DNA of 64,000 nt from Alkalibacterium sp. AK22. Lineage in GTDB: Bacteria > Bacillota > Bacilli > Lactobacillales > Carnobacteriaceae_A. This document shows, piece after piece, positions 24,799-36,247 of the stretch (its first letter is position 1; the number at the start of each line of letters is the position of its first letter). The notes beneath the pieces were generated by a model that searched no databases, was not told the DNA's origin, and saw only the letters and a list, made by a program, of their open reading frames with translations. The stretch spans positions 62,001 to 126,000 of the forward strand of contig NZ_JANL01000015.1 of NCBI RefSeq assembly GCF_000585255.1, in the 5' to 3' direction. The position numbers and the translations under genes are program-made.

Positions 24799-25710
24799 AT
24801 GAAGCAGTATATGGTGCTGGACATAGGTGGGTCAGCAGTCAAGTTTGCCTTGATGGATAAAGACACGATACATAGTAAAGGGAAAAGAAAGACGCCCCGT
24901 GATTCGCTGGAATCTCTGCTGTTTGTGATTGAAAAGATTGTCCAGCCTTATACAAAAAGCATAGCAGGCCTGGCTGTCAGCATGCCCGGAAGAATCGATT
25001 CCGCAGCTGGCTTTGTCGGTCATGGCGGATCACTAACTTACAATAGAAATACGTACTTTGCAAGGCTGATCGAGGAAAGGGTGGGCCTGCCTGTTAGGAT
25101 AGAAAATGACGGGAAGAGTGCAGCTTTAGGCGAGTTCTTTAAAGGTGGCCTGAAGGGGGTGGACCACGGTGTGGGCTTTGTTTTGGGTACCGGCGTAGGA
25201 GGCGGCATCATAGCCAACGGTCAGCTTGTCAAAGGGCATCATTTTAGTGCAGGCGAGTTTTCATTTATACGCATGCAAGGAAAGGATCCGCTGAATCCGG
25301 ACGGTTTTTTTGGCAGAAATGGGAGCACGACGGACCTAGTTCGGCGCGTTGCAAATATGACAGGAGCCGACCCTGAAGAATTTGAAGGACAGGATATGTT
25401 TAAGCTCATCAGAGAAGGAAATCAGAAAGTTCAGGAGGCGTTTACGGCATACTGCACGAGCATTGCGGGCCAAATCATGAACCTGCAGGGGATTTTAGAT
25501 CCGGAAGTATTTGTAATCGGTGGCGGCATGAGTGCGGAACCGATGCTGACAGAAACCATTGAAAAAGCACTGGATCACTACTATGAACACGACCCGATTT
25601 ATGCAGCGACAGGAGTTCGGGCAGCAGTTAAACGCAGTGAGCTAGGAAATGATGCCAACTTGTACGGGGCTCTATACCATTTCCTGGATATGGAAGATCA
25701 CTCTGTATAG
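24799..25710 (+). CDS. ROK family sugar kinase
   Basis: 303-aa kinase of the ROK family, phosphorylating a glucose-like sugar or glycoside with ATP. Seen: phosphate-binding DIGGSAVKFALMD at residues 6-18, ENDGKSAALGE with the catalytic Asp, and GTGVGGGIIANG. The ROK zinc motif (Cys-x-Cys-Gly-x2-Gly-Cys) is absent; GEFSFIRMQGKDPLNP occupies its place, as in the beta-glucoside-kinase-like branch. ATG follows AAAGGAG. Monocistronic with a terminator behind it. Confidence 0.9.
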   Translation: MKQYMVLDIGGSAVKFALMDKDTIHSKGKRKTPRDSLESLLFVIEKIVQPYTKSIAGLAVSMPGRIDSAAGFVGHGGSLTYNRNTYFARLIEERVGLPVRIENDGKSAALGEFFKGGLKGVDHGVGFVLGTGVGGGIIANGQLVKGHHFSAGEFSFIRMQGKDPLNPDGFFGRNGSTTDLVRRVANMTGADPEEFEGQDMFKLIREGNQKVQEAFTAYCTSIAGQIMNLQGILDPEVFVIGGGMSAEPMLTETIEKALDHYYEHDPIYAATGVRAAVKRSELGNDANLYGALYHFLDMEDHSV

Positions 25711-25720
25711 TCTAAACTGA

Positions 25721-25770
25721 AAACAGGGTTCACCCACTGCATAGAAGAGGTGGGTGAACCCTGTTTATTT
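25721..25770 (+). terminator. intrinsic terminator of the ROK kinase gene
   Basis: Perfect 16-bp stem AAACAGGGTTCACCCA / TGGGTGAACCCTGTTT with T-rich 3' end. Confidence 0.9.
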
Positions 25771-25850
25771 AGATAAATTAGATTGAATTTAAAGTGTTTT
25801 TGTGGCTTTTAAAAGTAACTATCCCGTAAATTGATATGAACAGTGTGTAT

Positions 25851-26261
25851 TTAGCCAGATTTTCTGCCACGTACTGAACTGAGAATACTATAAAATATGG
25901 TAACGGTAAGTGCAATAGCAACTGGGTAGCTAAAGTAGATGATTGAATTTTGGTGTTCAACCAAACTGTACTCCTCCCGCTCAACCCATAATCTTCCCCA
26001 CATTCCGAGATTACTTAAAACTAATGAAAGGATAAAAACAAACCATACTCTTTTCTCAAATAGGCCGACAAAGACATTAGCTACTATAAAGTACATCAAT
26101 AGTGCTAACATCATAGAATATAGGTCGAAACCCTTTAGGCCTGGAATAACGAACGTAAAGGTTATTCCGGAAAAAAATAAAATAGTCAGAAAAGAGTATA
26201 GGGAAAACAGTCTGGGGGCTATTCCTACTTGCTGATAGAAATATTCTTTTTTTTCGAACAT
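25851..26261 (-). CDS. hypothetical membrane protein
   Basis: 136-aa protein with four hydrophobic helices (about residues 20-40, 48-66, 70-84 and 108-128) separated by short charged loops. Not recognised. The ATG lies behind a weak GGGAG-like site (TGGGAGATG). Opposite in strand to its neighbours and flanked on both sides by related terminator sequence (25744-25766 and 26485-26507), which hints at insertion or local duplication. Confidence 0.6.
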   Translation of the reverse strand: MFEKKEYFYQQVGIAPRLFSLYSFLTILFFSGITFTFVIPGLKGFDLYSMMLALLMYFIVANVFVGLFEKRVWFVFILSLVLSNLGMWGRLWVEREEYSLVEHQNSIIYFSYPVAIALTVTIFYSILSSVRGRKSG

Positions 26262-26864
26262 TTAATTTCATCTCCCACTTATGCAAGTCTGCTTTGTTTA
26301 GTTCAATAAATTGTATAAGTATTTATCGAACTTATATAACATGATATAGTCGTCACATTTTGACAATTGTGATTAAAGCTTTTTAATTATCCCATCTATA
26401 AGTTATTTAGTTTGTCAAATTAAGCTAGACAATTTCAAATCTGGTACATTTTCCCAAAATAATTCAACTGGTGTTTTACAGTTTGAAGAGGTGGGGGAAC
26501 CCTGTTTTATTAGTTCTATGTCAAATAGTGTGGGTTATAGAAGCTTTTTTATAAGGTATATTATTATCCCTAAAATAGTGAGCTAGTTATAATAATAAAT
26601 TATTGTGGCTCTTCTTCCCAAGCTGATATATACGACAAATAATCAAAGAGATAATTATTCTTTTCTTCGATGTCTTTCTGATATTTTAGTCATGTGAGGC
26701 TCCTTTCATCTTTTAGTGTAATAATAACAGAAATACTGACCAGTCACCTTACTAACCTGTAAAAAAGAACAGCAGGCTGCAAGGAAGAGATATTCGCTTT
26801 GAAAGGCTGGACTCTGCTTGCTATACTATTTGAGACAGAATGAATTTTAAAAAAGGTGGTTTTT
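26262..26864. other. intergenic region before yaaA
   Basis: About 600 nt without a convincing gene. A 23-nt near copy of the right arm of the ROK-kinase terminator lies at 26485-26507. On the minus strand at 26693-26600 a start with AAAGGAG is followed by what would be a 32-aa peptide if one A were removed from an AAAA run; as it stands the frame stops after 12 codons. The yaaA promoter is at the right end. Confidence 0.45.
26799..26827 (+). promoter_or_regulatory. promoter of yaaA
   Basis: TTGAAA, exactly 17 nt, TATACT, about 37 nt before the start codon. Confidence 0.75.
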
Positions 26865-27605
26865 ATGCGCATAATTATTTCCCCTGCGAAAAAGATGAAG
26901 ACAGACAATGACAGTTTTACCCACAGCCAGCTGCCCCAGTTTCTGGATAAGACCAGTGAGCTGCTGGAGCACTTGAAGACGCTGACATACGATGAATTAA
27001 AGAACATATGGAAAGCCAGTGATAATATTACGGCTGTGAATCATGAACGGATTCAGAAGATGAATCTGCAGAAAAATCTGACTCCGGCGATTCTTTCTTA
27101 CGAAGGCATTCAGTACCAGTACATGGCGCCCAATGTTTTAGAAAAAGAGCAGTACACGTATTTGGAGAAGCATCTACGCATCCTGTCTGGCTTTTATGGT
27201 ATGCTGAAGCCTTTTGATGGGGTGACGCCTTACCGCCTGGAGATGCAGGCTAAACTAAAGCACGCAACCTACCCGTCGGTGTATGCTTTCTGGGGAGACC
27301 AGCTGGCTAAGCAGATTTTGGATGAAACGGACACAATCATCAATCTGGCTTCGGAAGAGTACAGTAAAACCATCACCAAATACAATGACCAAGCACAGAT
27401 TATTCGCTGCAAATTCGGCGAACTCATAAACGGTAAAGTGAAAGAAAAAGGAACGATGGTAAAAATGGCAAGAGGAGAAATGGTCCGCTTTATGGCTGAA
27501 AACCAGGTTCAGACACCGGAGAAGCTTAAAGATTTCAATCATTCAGATTTTGCCTTTAGTGATGACCATTCAACCGAGAGCGAATATGTGTTTATCAAAG
27601 GATAA
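26865..27605 (+). CDS. yaaA: peroxide stress protein YaaA (DUF328)
   Basis: 246-aa YaaA/UPF0246 protein; in E. coli it limits damage from iron and hydrogen peroxide and binds DNA. Family landmarks are the N-terminus MRIIISPAKKM, FDGVTPYRLEM near the middle, NLASEEYSK and GEMVRFMAEN. ATG at 26865 follows AAAAGGTGG; an upstream ATG three codons earlier lacks spacing. It has its own promoter, and no terminator separates it clearly from the bce regulator. Confidence 0.93.
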   Translation: MRIIISPAKKMKTDNDSFTHSQLPQFLDKTSELLEHLKTLTYDELKNIWKASDNITAVNHERIQKMNLQKNLTPAILSYEGIQYQYMAPNVLEKEQYTYLEKHLRILSGFYGMLKPFDGVTPYRLEMQAKLKHATYPSVYAFWGDQLAKQILDETDTIINLASEEYSKTITKYNDQAQIIRCKFGELINGKVKEKGTMVKMARGEMVRFMAENQVQTPEKLKDFNHSDFAFSDDHSTESEYVFIKG

Positions 27606-27662
27606 ACACAAGCAGCTTAGAGGCATGACTAGACACCCCATTAAATATGAATGGTTGTGAAG

Positions 27663-28343
27663 ATGATGACGAACATTTATATAATCGAAGATGATCAGCC
27701 ACTTTTTAGTGAGCTTGAAAAAAGGTTAAAAGACTGGGATTTTACTGTTCATGGTGTGACTGACTTTTCCAAGATCTTAGATGAGTTTAACTCTTTAAAA
27801 CCGGACTTGGTCATTATTGATGTCACGCTGCCTAAGTATGACGGTTTTTACTGGTGCCGACGGATCCGTGAAGTATCCAATACCCCAATTATTTTTCTTT
27901 CGTCAAAAAATCACCCGTCGGATATGGTGATGAGTATGCAGATGGGGAGTGATGACTATATTCAAAAGCCCTTCGATTTTGAAGTGCTGGTGGCCAAAAT
28001 ACAGGCACTATTGAGGCGAACCTATCAGTACCAAAATCAGTCAATGGACAGTGTCCACTTTAGAGAGGCTGTGTTTGATTTTAAACGGCATAAAATCAGT
28101 CATAGAGAAGAGGAAATTGACTTAACTAAAAATGAATCCTTGATTCTATCTGTCCTCAGTTCACACATGAATCAGACGGTCAGTAGGGAAACGCTGATAG
28201 AACAGCTATGGGACGATTCACGCTTTATCAGTGACAATACCCTGACCGTAAACGTCAATCGGATCAGAAAGAAACTGGAAACGGTCAATTTAAGGGATGC
28301 GATTATAACCAAGACAGGCCTTGGTTATATGCTTGAGGAGTGA
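27663..28343 (+). CDS. bceR: two-component response regulator, BceR-like (OmpR family)
   Basis: 226-aa regulator: receiver domain (residues 1-120) with acidic pair EDD at 9-11, phospho-acceptor Asp53 in LVIIDVTLP and the KPF lysine, then an OmpR-type winged helix (SRETLIEQLW, SDNTLTVNVNRIRKKLE). It overlaps the kinase gene by 4 nt and precedes bceAB, the standard bacitracin/lantibiotic detoxification layout. The exact start (27663 or 27666) is uncertain because the ribosome binding site is weak. Confidence 0.9.
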   Translation: MMTNIYIIEDDQPLFSELEKRLKDWDFTVHGVTDFSKILDEFNSLKPDLVIIDVTLPKYDGFYWCRRIREVSNTPIIFLSSKNHPSDMVMSMQMGSDDYIQKPFDFEVLVAKIQALLRRTYQYQNQSMDSVHFREAVFDFKRHKISHREEEIDLTKNESLILSVLSSHMNQTVSRETLIEQLWDDSRFISDNTLTVNVNRIRKKLETVNLRDAIITKTGLGYMLEE

Positions 28344-29341
28344 GAGTTTTGTATTTAAGACAAAGACTGCCGTGGTTACTGCTGTTTTCGCTTTTTAATG
28401 GACTGATTCTATCCATCGGCCTACTGGATAGTGCTATCCCTAACCTCTCTGTTGTATACATCTGTCTCATCAATACAGTTGTCTTGATTCTTTTTCTGGT
28501 GTGGGATTATTTCAGGGGCAAAGACTACCGCCGTGAATTGATGGCTATTGATCATATCGAAGATACAGACAGCCTCCCGAAGCCCGTCACGCCTTATCAA
28601 AAGAAGCTGGATAGTCAGCTAAAGCTGATGAGAAATAGTCATTTTGCTGCGCTAGACAAAGAGTCAGAAAAAACGGAAGCCAGCTTGAATGAACTGACTA
28701 GATGGATTCATGACCTGAAGATGCCGATGACCACGATGAAACTGATGATTGATGATTTAAACCCAAAAGACAGTAGCGGAATTGAGCAAGAATGGCTCAG
28801 GCTGGATGCAACTTTGAATGAGATGCTTTATGAAAAAAGACTGACTAATATTTATAATGATCTCTACTTTGAACGCGTCGAGATTGAAAGCGTCTTGTCC
28901 ACTATCATCAGAAAAATGCAGACCATCTGTATGGCTAAGGGAATTGGCTTTGATATAGATTTGCAGGTCACGCATGTGGATACAGATTTAAAATGGCTGT
29001 CTTTTATACTGGATCAAGTAATCTCCAACAGTATCAAATACTCCAGGGACAATGAAGTCACCATTACCAGCTTTCAAAAAGTGGGTTGGATGGAACTTGT
29101 CGTATCGGATGCAGGAAGAGGCATTAAAGCTGAAGATTTTCCCAGAATCTTTGAAGCAGGCTTTACGTCTACCAGTGATCACGGCAAGGATGAAGCGACT
29201 GGAATGGGTTTATACCTTGCAAAAGAAGCAGCGGATGCTATGGGTATTTCCGTTAAGGTCGAGTCCCAGTATGGTGTAGGGACATCCGTTCATCTGACCT
29301 TTCCTAAACAAAACAGGCTCCAGCAAATTAAAACCATGTGA
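28340..29341 (+). CDS. bceS: intramembrane-sensing histidine kinase, BceS-like
   Basis: 333-aa kinase with two N-terminal membrane helices (about residues 12-31 and 37-58) joined by only a few residues, so no external sensor: such kinases sense through the BceAB transporter. DHp box WIHDLKMPMTTMKLM, N-box NSIKYSRDN, G1 DAGRGIKAED and G2 GMGLYLAKEA are present. GTG at 28340 overlaps the bceR stop. The stop codon lies inside a palindrome likely to be the regulator's operator. Confidence 0.9.
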   Translation: MRVLYLRQRLPWLLLFSLFNGLILSIGLLDSAIPNLSVVYICLINTVVLILFLVWDYFRGKDYRRELMAIDHIEDTDSLPKPVTPYQKKLDSQLKLMRNSHFAALDKESEKTEASLNELTRWIHDLKMPMTTMKLMIDDLNPKDSSGIEQEWLRLDATLNEMLYEKRLTNIYNDLYFERVEIESVLSTIIRKMQTICMAKGIGFDIDLQVTHVDTDLKWLSFILDQVISNSIKYSRDNEVTITSFQKVGWMELVVSDAGRGIKAEDFPRIFEAGFTSTSDHGKDEATGMGLYLAKEAADAMGISVKVESQYGVGTSVHLTFPKQNRLQQIKTM

Positions 29342-29360
29342 CATTATTGTCACATGGTTT
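29331..29360. promoter_or_regulatory. 13-bp inverted repeat upstream of bceA, candidate BceR operator
   Basis: AAACCATGTGACA-TTAT-TGTCACATGGTTT. The core TGACA-N4-TGTCA agrees with the known TNACA-N4-TGTNA pattern bound by BceR-type regulators, and it lies about 83 nt before bceA. Only four T residues follow, so it is a poor terminator. Confidence 0.65.
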
Positions 29361-29442
29361 TCTGCATATGTCACTGAAATCAAACGATAGATAGACAGCG
29401 GTGAGGTAGGATTAGAGTAGAACAAATAACGGAGGGATAGGC

Positions 29443-30201
29443 ATGATTATTCAAGCTAAAGACATTAAGAAGTCGTATGGAAATAAACGGAATAGAACAG
29501 AAGTCCTTAAAGGAATTGATTTGACTATTGAAGCAGGCGAATTTGTGACCATCATGGGCGCATCTGGTTCAGGAAAAACAACACTGCTAAATGTTTTAAG
29601 CTCCATAGATAATGTGACTAGTGGCCATGTGTATATTGAAGATCAAGATATTACCCAGTTAAAAGAAAAAAAACTTGCAGATTTCAGAAAAAAAGATCTT
29701 GGGTTTGTTTTTCAGGAATATAATCTCCTGAACACGCTGACCGTAAAAGAAAATATTTTACTTCCATTGTCCATTAGAGAGACAAAAAAAGCAGAAGCAG
29801 AAAAGCAGTTCAAACTCGTTTCAGAAGAGCTGGATATTTATAACTTGAAAAAAAAGTACCCAAGTGAAATCTCTGGAGGTCAAAAGCAGCGGACCAGTGC
29901 AGCAAGGGCATTCATCCACCAGCCGAAAATAATATTTGCAGATGAGCCGACAGGTGCGCTTGATTCAAAAGCCGCCAGCAGCTTACTTAGTAAAATGAAG
30001 CAACTGAACAAAAAAATTAATTCGACGATTTTGATGGTGACTCATGATGCAACGGCTGCGAGTTATTCAAAGAGAGTGGTCTTTCTTAAGGATGGGTTGA
30101 TTTATTCCACTCTTATTAAAGGGGAGCGCACGCAAGAGTCATTCTATAAAGAAATCATGAACACGCAAAGTGTTATTGGTGGTGTCAGCGTTGAGTTTTA
30201 A
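29443..30201 (+). CDS. bceA: peptide-antibiotic ABC transporter ATPase, BceA-like
   Basis: 252-aa ATPase of the MacB/Peptide-7 exporter group. Walker [11 protein letters not shown]-loop [13 protein letters not shown], signature [14 protein letters not shown] (Thr where Arg-Val is usual) and Walker [14 protein letters not shown]. With BceB it frees lipid II-cycle targets from bacitracin-like peptides and signals to BceS. ATG follows GGAGGGATAGG. It overlaps bceB by 11 nt. Confidence 0.93.
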   Translation: MIIQAKDIKKSYGNKRNRTEVLKGIDLTIEAGEFVTIMGASGSGKTTLLNVLSSIDNVTSGHVYIEDQDITQLKEKKLADFRKKDLGFVFQEYNLLNTLTVKENILLPLSIRETKKAEAEKQFKLVSEELDIYNLKKKYPSEISGGQKQRTSAARAFIHQPKIIFADEPTGALDSKAASSLLSKMKQLNKKINSTILMVTHDATAASYSKRVVFLKDGLIYSTLIKGERTQESFYKEIMNTQSVIGGVSVEF

Positions 30202-32104
30202 CACAGTCATATTAAAAAACTTCTTTAAGAACCTCAAAAACTATGCGTTATATATGTTTGCGCTAGTATTCAGTGTGGTTCTATACTTTTCTTTTGTCCT
30301 CATGTCACAGGATGACAGTGCAGTAGAAGAAATACAGTCGAGTCAATTGATGAGTACAGGTTTTACTGTCGGTTCTGTATTGCTGGTCGTCATCATCTTA
30401 GCATTCGTCATGTTTGCCAACTCGCTTTTTCTCAAAAGAAGAAATCGGGAATTGGCTCTGTTTCAATTAATCGGCCTAACCCATGGGGAAATACTCAGGA
30501 TACTTGTACTGGAAAATGCGGTTATTTATTTCAGCAGTCTGGTTTTTGGTATCGCTTTTGGCTTTCTGACATCCCGCACTTTACTCATGATCTTGCTTAG
30601 ACTCATGCAAGTAGAACTTTCAGTAGGGTTGAATTTTTCAGTTCAGGCAGTCATACAGACAGCCATACTGTTCGTGGGCATATTTACACTACTGATGATT
30701 CAGAATTTTATATTCTTAAAAAGAACACGCCTTATCAGCATGCTCACACTTGACCAGTCCAGTGAGGCTGACTATTCAGGTATGGGGATTGGAACAATGA
30801 TCCTCGGCTTACTCGGCCTTATCATGATTAGCTCAGGATACTGGTTGTCAATGAATATTATTGAATTCGGATCAGTTTTGCTTCTGGTTCTGTTTGGTAT
30901 TCTTTTTCTGACCATCGTCGGCACCTATCTTACGTTTAAAGCGTCGGTTGCCTTTGTTCTTAATATGATTAGAAAGTCCAAACAGGGATGCGTATCTGTC
31001 AATGACGTGCTTTCACTGACAAGTATTATGTTTAAGATGAAGTCCAATGCATTTCTTTTGAGCCTGGTCAGTATCATTAGTGCCATAAGTATGGGGCTTA
31101 TATCATTTTCATATATTTCTCACTATTCGGTAGAGTCGTTGATTGAGAGTACTGTATCGCATGACTATACTTTTTATGAAGAAGAGGACATGCAGTTCTA
31201 CAGTCATTTGCTTGATGATAGTGAGATCGAACATCGGCCCCTTGTCATCCCAACAATAAGCTACGTTGCGAGGGGAGATGGCATAATATCAGGTAATGGC
31301 GATGATGATTCAGAGATAAGTCTAAATATTGTGAGCGAAGAATTTGTGGATGATACTGAAGTCGATGAGGGCGAGCTTGTTATCCACGGTCTATCCACTG
31401 TAGTAGGTGTATACATGGACTTCGATTTGAACCGTTCTATTACACTCTACAATGATGATTATGAAGTGACACTTGAACTGGTAGAAACAAACGAAGATGC
31501 TGCACTTCCCTCTTTTGTTGCTCGTGGAAGGCTACAAGCAGTTGTGTCTAGTGAGGTTTACAGTAGACTTGAGGAGAACGCCATCCACGACAAAGAACAA
31601 GCAGAACCTCATGAAGCTTTTGTTATAGATATCGTGGGTGAGGATAGTCAAGAGATATTTCAGTTGATGAATGGAGAAAATAATCCTTTATTCGAATCGA
31701 GAATCGAGCAATACACAAATCAGATTCAAGGTGCAGGCATATTAATGTTTGTAATCGGCTTTGTCGGACTGGCCTTTTTGATGACAACAGGCTGTATTCT
31801 ATATTTTAAACAGATAGGTGAGAGTGAAGACGAGAAAGACACTTATAAAGTCTTGAGAAAACTTGGCTTCTCTGTAAATGAAATCGTCAAAGGGCTGACA
31901 CTAAAAGTAGCGATAACCTTCGGGATACCTCTAATCATTGGTTTACTGCACACGTATTTCGCTGTTAACGCAGGCTGGTTCATTTTTGGAAATGAAATGT
32001 GGATTCCGATGCTGACAGTTATGGGTGCATATATTGTACTTTATTCCACCTTTGGACTTGTATCGATTTTATACTACAAAAAAACGGTAAGAGACAGCTT
32101 GTAA
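30191..32104 (+). CDS. bceB: peptide-antibiotic ABC transporter permease, BceB-like
   Basis: 637-aa FtsX-domain permease with ten predicted membrane helices and a large external domain between helices 7 and 8 (about residues 320-520), the part that determines peptide specificity. The N-terminus [21 protein letters not shown] is diagnostic when started at the TTG at 30191, behind GGTGGTG and inside the bceA 3' end. Normal length for BceB. Confidence 0.92.
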   Translation: MSFNTVILKNFFKNLKNYALYMFALVFSVVLYFSFVLMSQDDSAVEEIQSSQLMSTGFTVGSVLLVVIILAFVMFANSLFLKRRNRELALFQLIGLTHGEILRILVLENAVIYFSSLVFGIAFGFLTSRTLLMILLRLMQVELSVGLNFSVQAVIQTAILFVGIFTLLMIQNFIFLKRTRLISMLTLDQSSEADYSGMGIGTMILGLLGLIMISSGYWLSMNIIEFGSVLLLVLFGILFLTIVGTYLTFKASVAFVLNMIRKSKQGCVSVNDVLSLTSIMFKMKSNAFLLSLVSIISAISMGLISFSYISHYSVESLIESTVSHDYTFYEEEDMQFYSHLLDDSEIEHRPLVIPTISYVARGDGIISGNGDDDSEISLNIVSEEFVDDTEVDEGELVIHGLSTVVGVYMDFDLNRSITLYNDDYEVTLELVETNEDAALPSFVARGRLQAVVSSEVYSRLEENAIHDKEQAEPHEAFVIDIVGEDSQEIFQLMNGENNPLFESRIEQYTNQIQGAGILMFVIGFVGLAFLMTTGCILYFKQIGESEDEKDTYKVLRKLGFSVNEIVKGLTLKVAITFGIPLIIGLLHTYFAVNAGWFIFGNEMWIPMLTVMGAYIVLYSTFGLVSILYYKKTVRDSL

Positions 32105-32273
32105 AAAGTACCTTAGGTGGGACACGTCAGATAAAATAAATGATTAATTTAAAATAGAAGTAGACAAAATACGGGCTAATCGGGCGAGTTGATATCATTC
32201 AGTACTTGGCAGTGAGTGATGCAGACAGCAGCAAGTTGGTCGATTCATCTGTCTAAAATAGATAGAATAAGAT

Positions 32274-32308
32274 AAAAGTCTGAGACCCCTGGGTTTCAGA
32301 CTTTTATT
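32274..32308 (+). terminator. intrinsic terminator downstream of bceAB
   Basis: AAAAGTCTGAGACCC pairs with GGGTTTCAGACTTTT (small mismatch) followed by T-rich sequence, 170 nt after the bceB stop. Confidence 0.8.
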
Positions 32309-32434
32309 CTCTTGAGGGGCAATGAACCAACAAGAGTGGGAGTGCAGCAGCTAATCAGATTCAGTTTGCTCTCATTGTTTAAAACAGATAAGGTGGAAGT
32401 GAAAAAATTTTTTTTACATAGGGGGGAGATAGGG

Positions 32435-32725
32435 ATGAGAAAAAAAGATAACAGGGAGCAGCGGATGGCTGACAAAGCGGTAAGAATAACGTGGTTTGTG
32501 ACCGTCATGGCCCTTTTTGCAGGCGGGTCGATTCTCCGCTTTCAAAACGATGGGGAAGGGCGGATCTTGCTGCTGATTGCCGTGCTTTCTACAACGTTGC
32601 TGATCACACTTGAGCAGTATTTCCTGTCAAAAATAAAAGGGGATCAGGAATTCAAAAAGATGATGACATTAACGGCTCTTTTAGCATTTGGGTTACTGGC
32701 GATTGGCTGGGTTATCAGTAGATGA
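32435..32725 (+). CDS. small membrane protein, unknown
   Basis: 96-aa protein: a charged N-terminus (KKDNREQRMADK), then three hydrophobic helices (about residues 20-36, 42-60 and 76-94). ATG lies behind GGGGGGAGATAGGG, an unusually strong ribosome binding site. Not recognised; no neighbour explains it. Sits between the bce terminator and the formaldehyde genes. Confidence 0.65.
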   Translation: MRKKDNREQRMADKAVRITWFVTVMALFAGGSILRFQNDGEGRILLLIAVLSTTLLITLEQYFLSKIKGDQEFKKMMTLTALLAFGLLAIGWVISR

Positions 32726-34210
<1,485 letters not shown>

Positions 34211-34241
34211 GTCCACTCAACACACTAAAGGAGGAAACCAA

Positions 34242-35084
34242 GTGACTGAACTGGAAAAACTGGAAGAACACAAGGCATTTGGTGGCGTGCAATATAAGTA
34301 TCGTCACCACTCCAGCCTGCTGAACAGCGACATGACTTTCAGCCTTTTTTTACCAGATAAAGAGGCCTTTCCTGATCCACCTGTTTTGTGGTGGCTGTCG
34401 GGGCTGACTTGTAACGATGACAACTTTACCCATAAGGCGGGGGCGCAAAGAGCGGCTTCTCGCCTGGGTATAGCCATGGTGGTTCCGGATACGAGTCCGA
34501 GAGGCGATTCTGTAGCGGATTCAGAAGACTACGATTTGGGTCAAGGTGCAGGCTTTTATCTGAATGCGACAAAAGAACCCTGGGCCTCTCATTATCAGAT
34601 GGCAGACTATGTGCTAGACGAACTGACTGATCTGGTGAGAACTGTTTTTGGTTTAAGGGGACCTGAATTTTTGTCGGGCCATTCGATGGGCGGGCACGGC
34701 GCACTTGTACTAGGGCTTAAGAACCCAGACCGTTTCCAGTCAATCACTGCTTTTGCCCCAATCGTCAATCCAAGTCAGGTGCCGTGGGGGGTCAAGGCCT
34801 TTACGCATTACCTTGGAGAAGACCCGGCAGACTGGAAGCAGTGGGATGCACTGGAGCTGCTCAAAGAGCATGCAGGCAAGAAACTGCCGATCCTGATTGA
34901 CCAAGGGGATGCAGACGGTTTTTACAAAAAAGAACTGGAGCCCGAAGCTTTTGTAGAAGCTGCAGAGGAAGCCGACTATCTGGTAACCTTGCGCATGCAA
35001 AAAGGGCATGACCACAGTTACTACACGATTGCGACCTTTATCGAAGAACATCTAGAATTCCATCTGGATCACTTAACTCAATAA
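34242..35084 (+). CDS. fghA: S-formylglutathione hydrolase
   Basis: 280-aa serine esterase releasing formate from the S-formyl thiol made by the upstream dehydrogenase. Nucleophile elbow SGHSMGGHGAL, conserved LSGLTCNDDNFTHKAG near residue 55, acid Asp in DQGDADGFY and His in KGHDHSYYTIATFIEEH. GTG at 34242 follows AAAGGAGG, which decides the start over upstream in-frame ATG codons inside adhC. Length and motifs are standard. Confidence 0.94.
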   Translation: MTELEKLEEHKAFGGVQYKYRHHSSLLNSDMTFSLFLPDKEAFPDPPVLWWLSGLTCNDDNFTHKAGAQRAASRLGIAMVVPDTSPRGDSVADSEDYDLGQGAGFYLNATKEPWASHYQMADYVLDELTDLVRTVFGLRGPEFLSGHSMGGHGALVLGLKNPDRFQSITAFAPIVNPSQVPWGVKAFTHYLGEDPADWKQWDALELLKEHAGKKLPILIDQGDADGFYKKELEPEAFVEAAEEADYLVTLRMQKGHDHSYYTIATFIEEHLEFHLDHLTQ

Positions 35085-35335
35085 TCAGCATCAGCCCTCT
35101 ATTTAGAACCAGTGCCCGCATAAGTGAGCCACCTGTTTTATATAGGGGGCTAGCTGTCTGTTGTTCAATCATTTCGGGTTATAATTACACTTAGAGCAGA
35201 TAGCATTAGTTTGCTTTGAAATAAAGTTGTGTAATATCCTATTGTATTTAAAAAATGTATCATATGGATTGTTCAGCTTGTACATAACTAAAGAAGCGTG
35301 GAGGATACATCTGATTTACTAAGAGGAGGCAAGGT

Positions 35336-36145
35336 ATGAATATTCAGATTGAACAAATCAGCACAGGCCGTGTCCATGGTTACAGTTTCCGCCCGGCTTA
35401 CACTGTAAGACAAGCCGTCATTGTTACATTTGGGGGGTCAGAGGGTAGTTGCTGGTTCGACATGGGGCATGATCTGGCTCTAAAAGGCTACAAAGTGCTC
35501 TCACTTTACTACTTTAATAAACCAGAGTTGTCAAAGACGTTGGATAAAGTAGACCTTAGTTTTTTTGCCGAAGTCCTGACTTATATCGATCATATATTTC
35601 CGGAATCTGAATCAGTCACAGTAGTAGGCGCATCTAGAGGAGCCGAACTAGCTTTGTTATTGGCCAAAGAATTTTCTGAAGTCTCAAATGTTATTTTATA
35701 TTCTCCGTCAGCTTTTATGTTTGCCGGTACTAAAAGGGCATCTGCCTGGGTTATTAATGGGCATGAAGCGCCATATATAAATTTTTCAATCAGGACTCTA
35801 TGTCATAGACTCTTGAATAGAAATTTAGCTCTTGTAGCTTCTTTTAACAGAGAGCTAAAGCACAGCAAAAAAATAAACCAGACGTTGATAGACATCTCTA
35901 GTTTCGAAGGAAATATTTTAATGTTTGCGGGTGACGATGATTTGACATGGCCAAGCGTTGAAATGGGACAAACAATAAAGCATCAGGCTGTTTCAGCTAG
36001 AAGCGTAGAATTGTACATATTCAAAGAAGCTGGACACACTTTTTCAACGGAGAACTATGATGGGGGAACTACTGATGGAAACTCATTTGCCTTTTACAAT
36101 AGTCTTGAGACGGTAGACATGAGAATGAAAGAATGGGTTACATGA
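35336..36145 (+). CDS. alpha/beta hydrolase, BAAT/acyl-CoA thioesterase C-terminal-like
   Basis: 269-aa alpha/beta hydrolase similar to the BAAT C-terminal domain. Nucleophile Ser in VVGASRGAELALLLA, acid in FAGDDDLTWPS and His in EAGHTFST. No N-terminal signal, so cytoplasmic. ATG follows AAGAGGAGG. Substrate unknown: bacterial members act on acyl-CoA or unrelated esters. Monocistronic. Confidence 0.82.
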   Translation: MNIQIEQISTGRVHGYSFRPAYTVRQAVIVTFGGSEGSCWFDMGHDLALKGYKVLSLYYFNKPELSKTLDKVDLSFFAEVLTYIDHIFPESESVTVVGASRGAELALLLAKEFSEVSNVILYSPSAFMFAGTKRASAWVINGHEAPYINFSIRTLCHRLLNRNLALVASFNRELKHSKKINQTLIDISSFEGNILMFAGDDDLTWPSVEMGQTIKHQAVSARSVELYIFKEAGHTFSTENYDGGTTDGNSFAFYNSLETVDMRMKEWVT

Positions 36146-36247
36146 TATAAATTTAGTCAGGGCAAGACTTGGTGCGGATACCTTTTGCAGATTATAAAGT
36201 AGCGTTTGCGTATTAGTATATTTATTTTTGAGAAAAGAGGCAGTCTT

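Noticed and set aside
29331..29360. Terminator for bceRS
   Set aside because: The stem is perfect, but only four T residues follow and the sequence fits a BceR binding site better; a dual role is not excluded.
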